Of a stretch of DNA of 64,000 nt, positions 63,010 through 64,000 are shown piece by piece. The first letter of the stretch is position 1, and every line of letters starts with the position of its first letter. Where the stretch lies: assembly GCF_009728145.1 (NCBI RefSeq), contig NZ_WOCA01000014.1:1-64000 (forward strand), written 5' to 3'. Position numbers and translations under genes: made by a program. The stretch comes from Ornithinibacillus caprae. Lineage in GTDB: Bacteria; Bacillota; Bacilli; Bacillales; Amphibacillaceae. Below the pieces are notes generated by a model. The model had not been told where the DNA came from. It saw only the letters and a program-made list of their open reading frames with translations, and did not search any database.

Positions 63010-64000
63010 TTAATATGCTTTTGCCCAGTAAACTAGTTCCTTTGCTTCTTTACCACAGCATACACATGTATCTGAAACCTTTTCTTGTTCAAATGGAATG
63101 CATCGAGAAGTTGCCGTTGTATCTTCTTTAATCTTTTCTTCGCAAGCTACATCTGTGCACCACATCGCTTTTATAAATCCACCTTTTTGATCAAGCGTTT
63201 GTTTAAACTGTTCCATATTCGTTGCAACAGATGTCTTCTCATCACGATGTTCTAATGCCTTATTGTATAGATTGGTTTGAATTTCGTCTAATAATGCAGG
63301 TAAACGTTCCTCCAATTCGCTTAGTGAAACAAACTCTTTTTCCCCTGTATCGCGACGAACAAGTACTACCTGCTCTTTTTCTATATCTTTAGGTCCCATT
63401 TCGATTCGAACTGGAATACCTTTCATTTCATACTCGTTAAATTTCCAGCCTGGCATTTTGTCACTTGCATCAATGCCAACGCGAACAAGACCTTTTAACT
63501 GGTCACGAAGATCATAAGCTTTATCCAATACACCTTCCTTATGCTGTGCAATTGGAACAATCATAGCTTGAGTTGGAGCAATTCGAGGCGGAACAACTAA
63601 CCCACGATTATCACCATGTACCATGATTAAAGCTCCCATTATTCGTGTAGAAAGCCCCCATGATGTTTGATGTACGTATTGACTTTTACCATTTTCATCT
63701 AAATACGTAATATTAAATGCTTCTGCAAATTCAGAACCAAAGTGATGCGATGTACCGGATTGTAATGCTTTACCATCATGCATTAGAGCTTCAATGGTCA
63801 ATGTATATTTAGCACCTGCAAATTTTTCCTTATCCGTTTTTCTTCCACGAAGGACTGGAATTGCTAAATAATCTTCAACTAGGTCTGCATAAACATTAAG
63901 CATTCGATCTGTTTCATTTGATGCATCCTCATCTGTTGCATGAGCAGTATGCCCTTCCTGCCAATGGAATTCGGAAGAACGTAGGAATGGACGTGTAGTT
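63010..64000 (-). CDS. proS: prolyl-tRNA synthetase, archaeal/eukaryotic type (3' part)
   Basis: The C-terminal 330 codons are visible; the gene runs off the right edge. The frame is open through to position 64000, with [20 protein letters not shown] at its start. Class II motif 3 region ([21 protein letters not shown]), anticodon-binding domain ([20 protein letters not shown]) and the C-terminal zinc-type extension ([17 protein letters not shown]) ending WAKAY are those of the type-3 enzyme, without the bacterial editing insert. It attaches proline to tRNA-Pro. Confidence 0.92.
   Translation of the reverse strand, partial: TTRPFLRSSEFHWQEGHTAHATDEDASNETDRMLNVYADLVEDYLAIPVLRGRKTDKEKFAGAKYTLTIEALMHDGKALQSGTSHHFGSEFAEAFNITYLDENGKSQYVHQTSWGLSTRIMGALIMVHGDNRGLVVPPRIAPTQAMIVPIAQHKEGVLDKAYDLRDQLKGLVRVGIDASDKMPGWKFNEYEMKGIPVRIEMGPKDIEKEQVVLVRRDTGEKEFVSLSELEERLPALLDEIQTNLYNKALEHRDEKTSVATNMEQFKQTLDQKGGFIKAMWCTDVACEEKIKEDTTATSRCIPFEQEKVSDTCVCCGKEAKELVYWAKAY

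Overview
The window is a contiguous piece of chromosome from a low-G+C Gram-positive of the family Bacillaceae. Coding style (AAGGAGG ribosome sites, frequent GTG/TTG starts), protein sequences and gene order all point to the Oceanobacillus/Virgibacillus branch rather than Bacillus subtilis itself. The genus is an inference. No rRNA, tRNA, prophage or CRISPR array was seen.

Region 1 (1-18,000) is conserved backbone, syntenic with the B. subtilis ydcI-to-ydbR region. It holds tex; the complete eight-gene general-stress operon rsbRA-rsbS-rsbT-rsbU-rsbV-rsbW-sigB-rsbX with an internal SigB-type promoter; the toxin-antitoxin pair ndoAI-ndoA; alr; a LolA-like lipoprotein; nnr; acpS; a rhomboid protease; two bPH2-domain membrane proteins; and the helicase cshA. 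A GC-rich element that I recognise as a dispersed Bacillaceae repeat lies at 14,005-14,310. The extreme left edge probably cuts into a transposase.

Region 2 (18,000-34,600) holds an EamA transporter, DegV, an esterase, a YppG-like protein, a glutaredoxin, a 730-bp gene-free stretch with an Fnr-type palindrome and a possible small RNA, a phnDCEE importer followed by a cytoplasmic 5'-nucleotidase, a PepSY protein with its two-component system, a VOC protein, a 26-unit 21-bp minisatellite between two convergent terminators, a thioredoxin, the DUF368 (PopT-type) lipid transporter and a PadR/DUF1129 pair with tandem operators.

Region 3 (34,600-52,500) holds a CapA lipoprotein, acyl-CoA dehydrogenase and thiolase, a DUF4064/ABC transporter cluster, the trehalose operon treP-treA-treR with TreR operators and a cre box, a PQQ-type sugar dehydrogenase lipoprotein, typA, and the secretion-stress module cssRS divergent from htrA.

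Region 4 (52,500-64,000) holds yteA, a GNAT enzyme, ykwC, an unknown gene coupled to a methyltransferase, a cold-shock gene, trhO, glutathione peroxidase, an amidohydrolase/amino-acid ABC operon, two small membrane proteins, and the 3' part of an archaeal-type prolyl-tRNA synthetase. Two copies of an ~82-bp element each abut a minus-strand terminator.

Most genes are ordinary and recognisable. The least explained signals are the minisatellite, the terminator-linked repeat pair, the gene-free Fnr-box locus, and two genes whose only well-placed start appears to be ATT.
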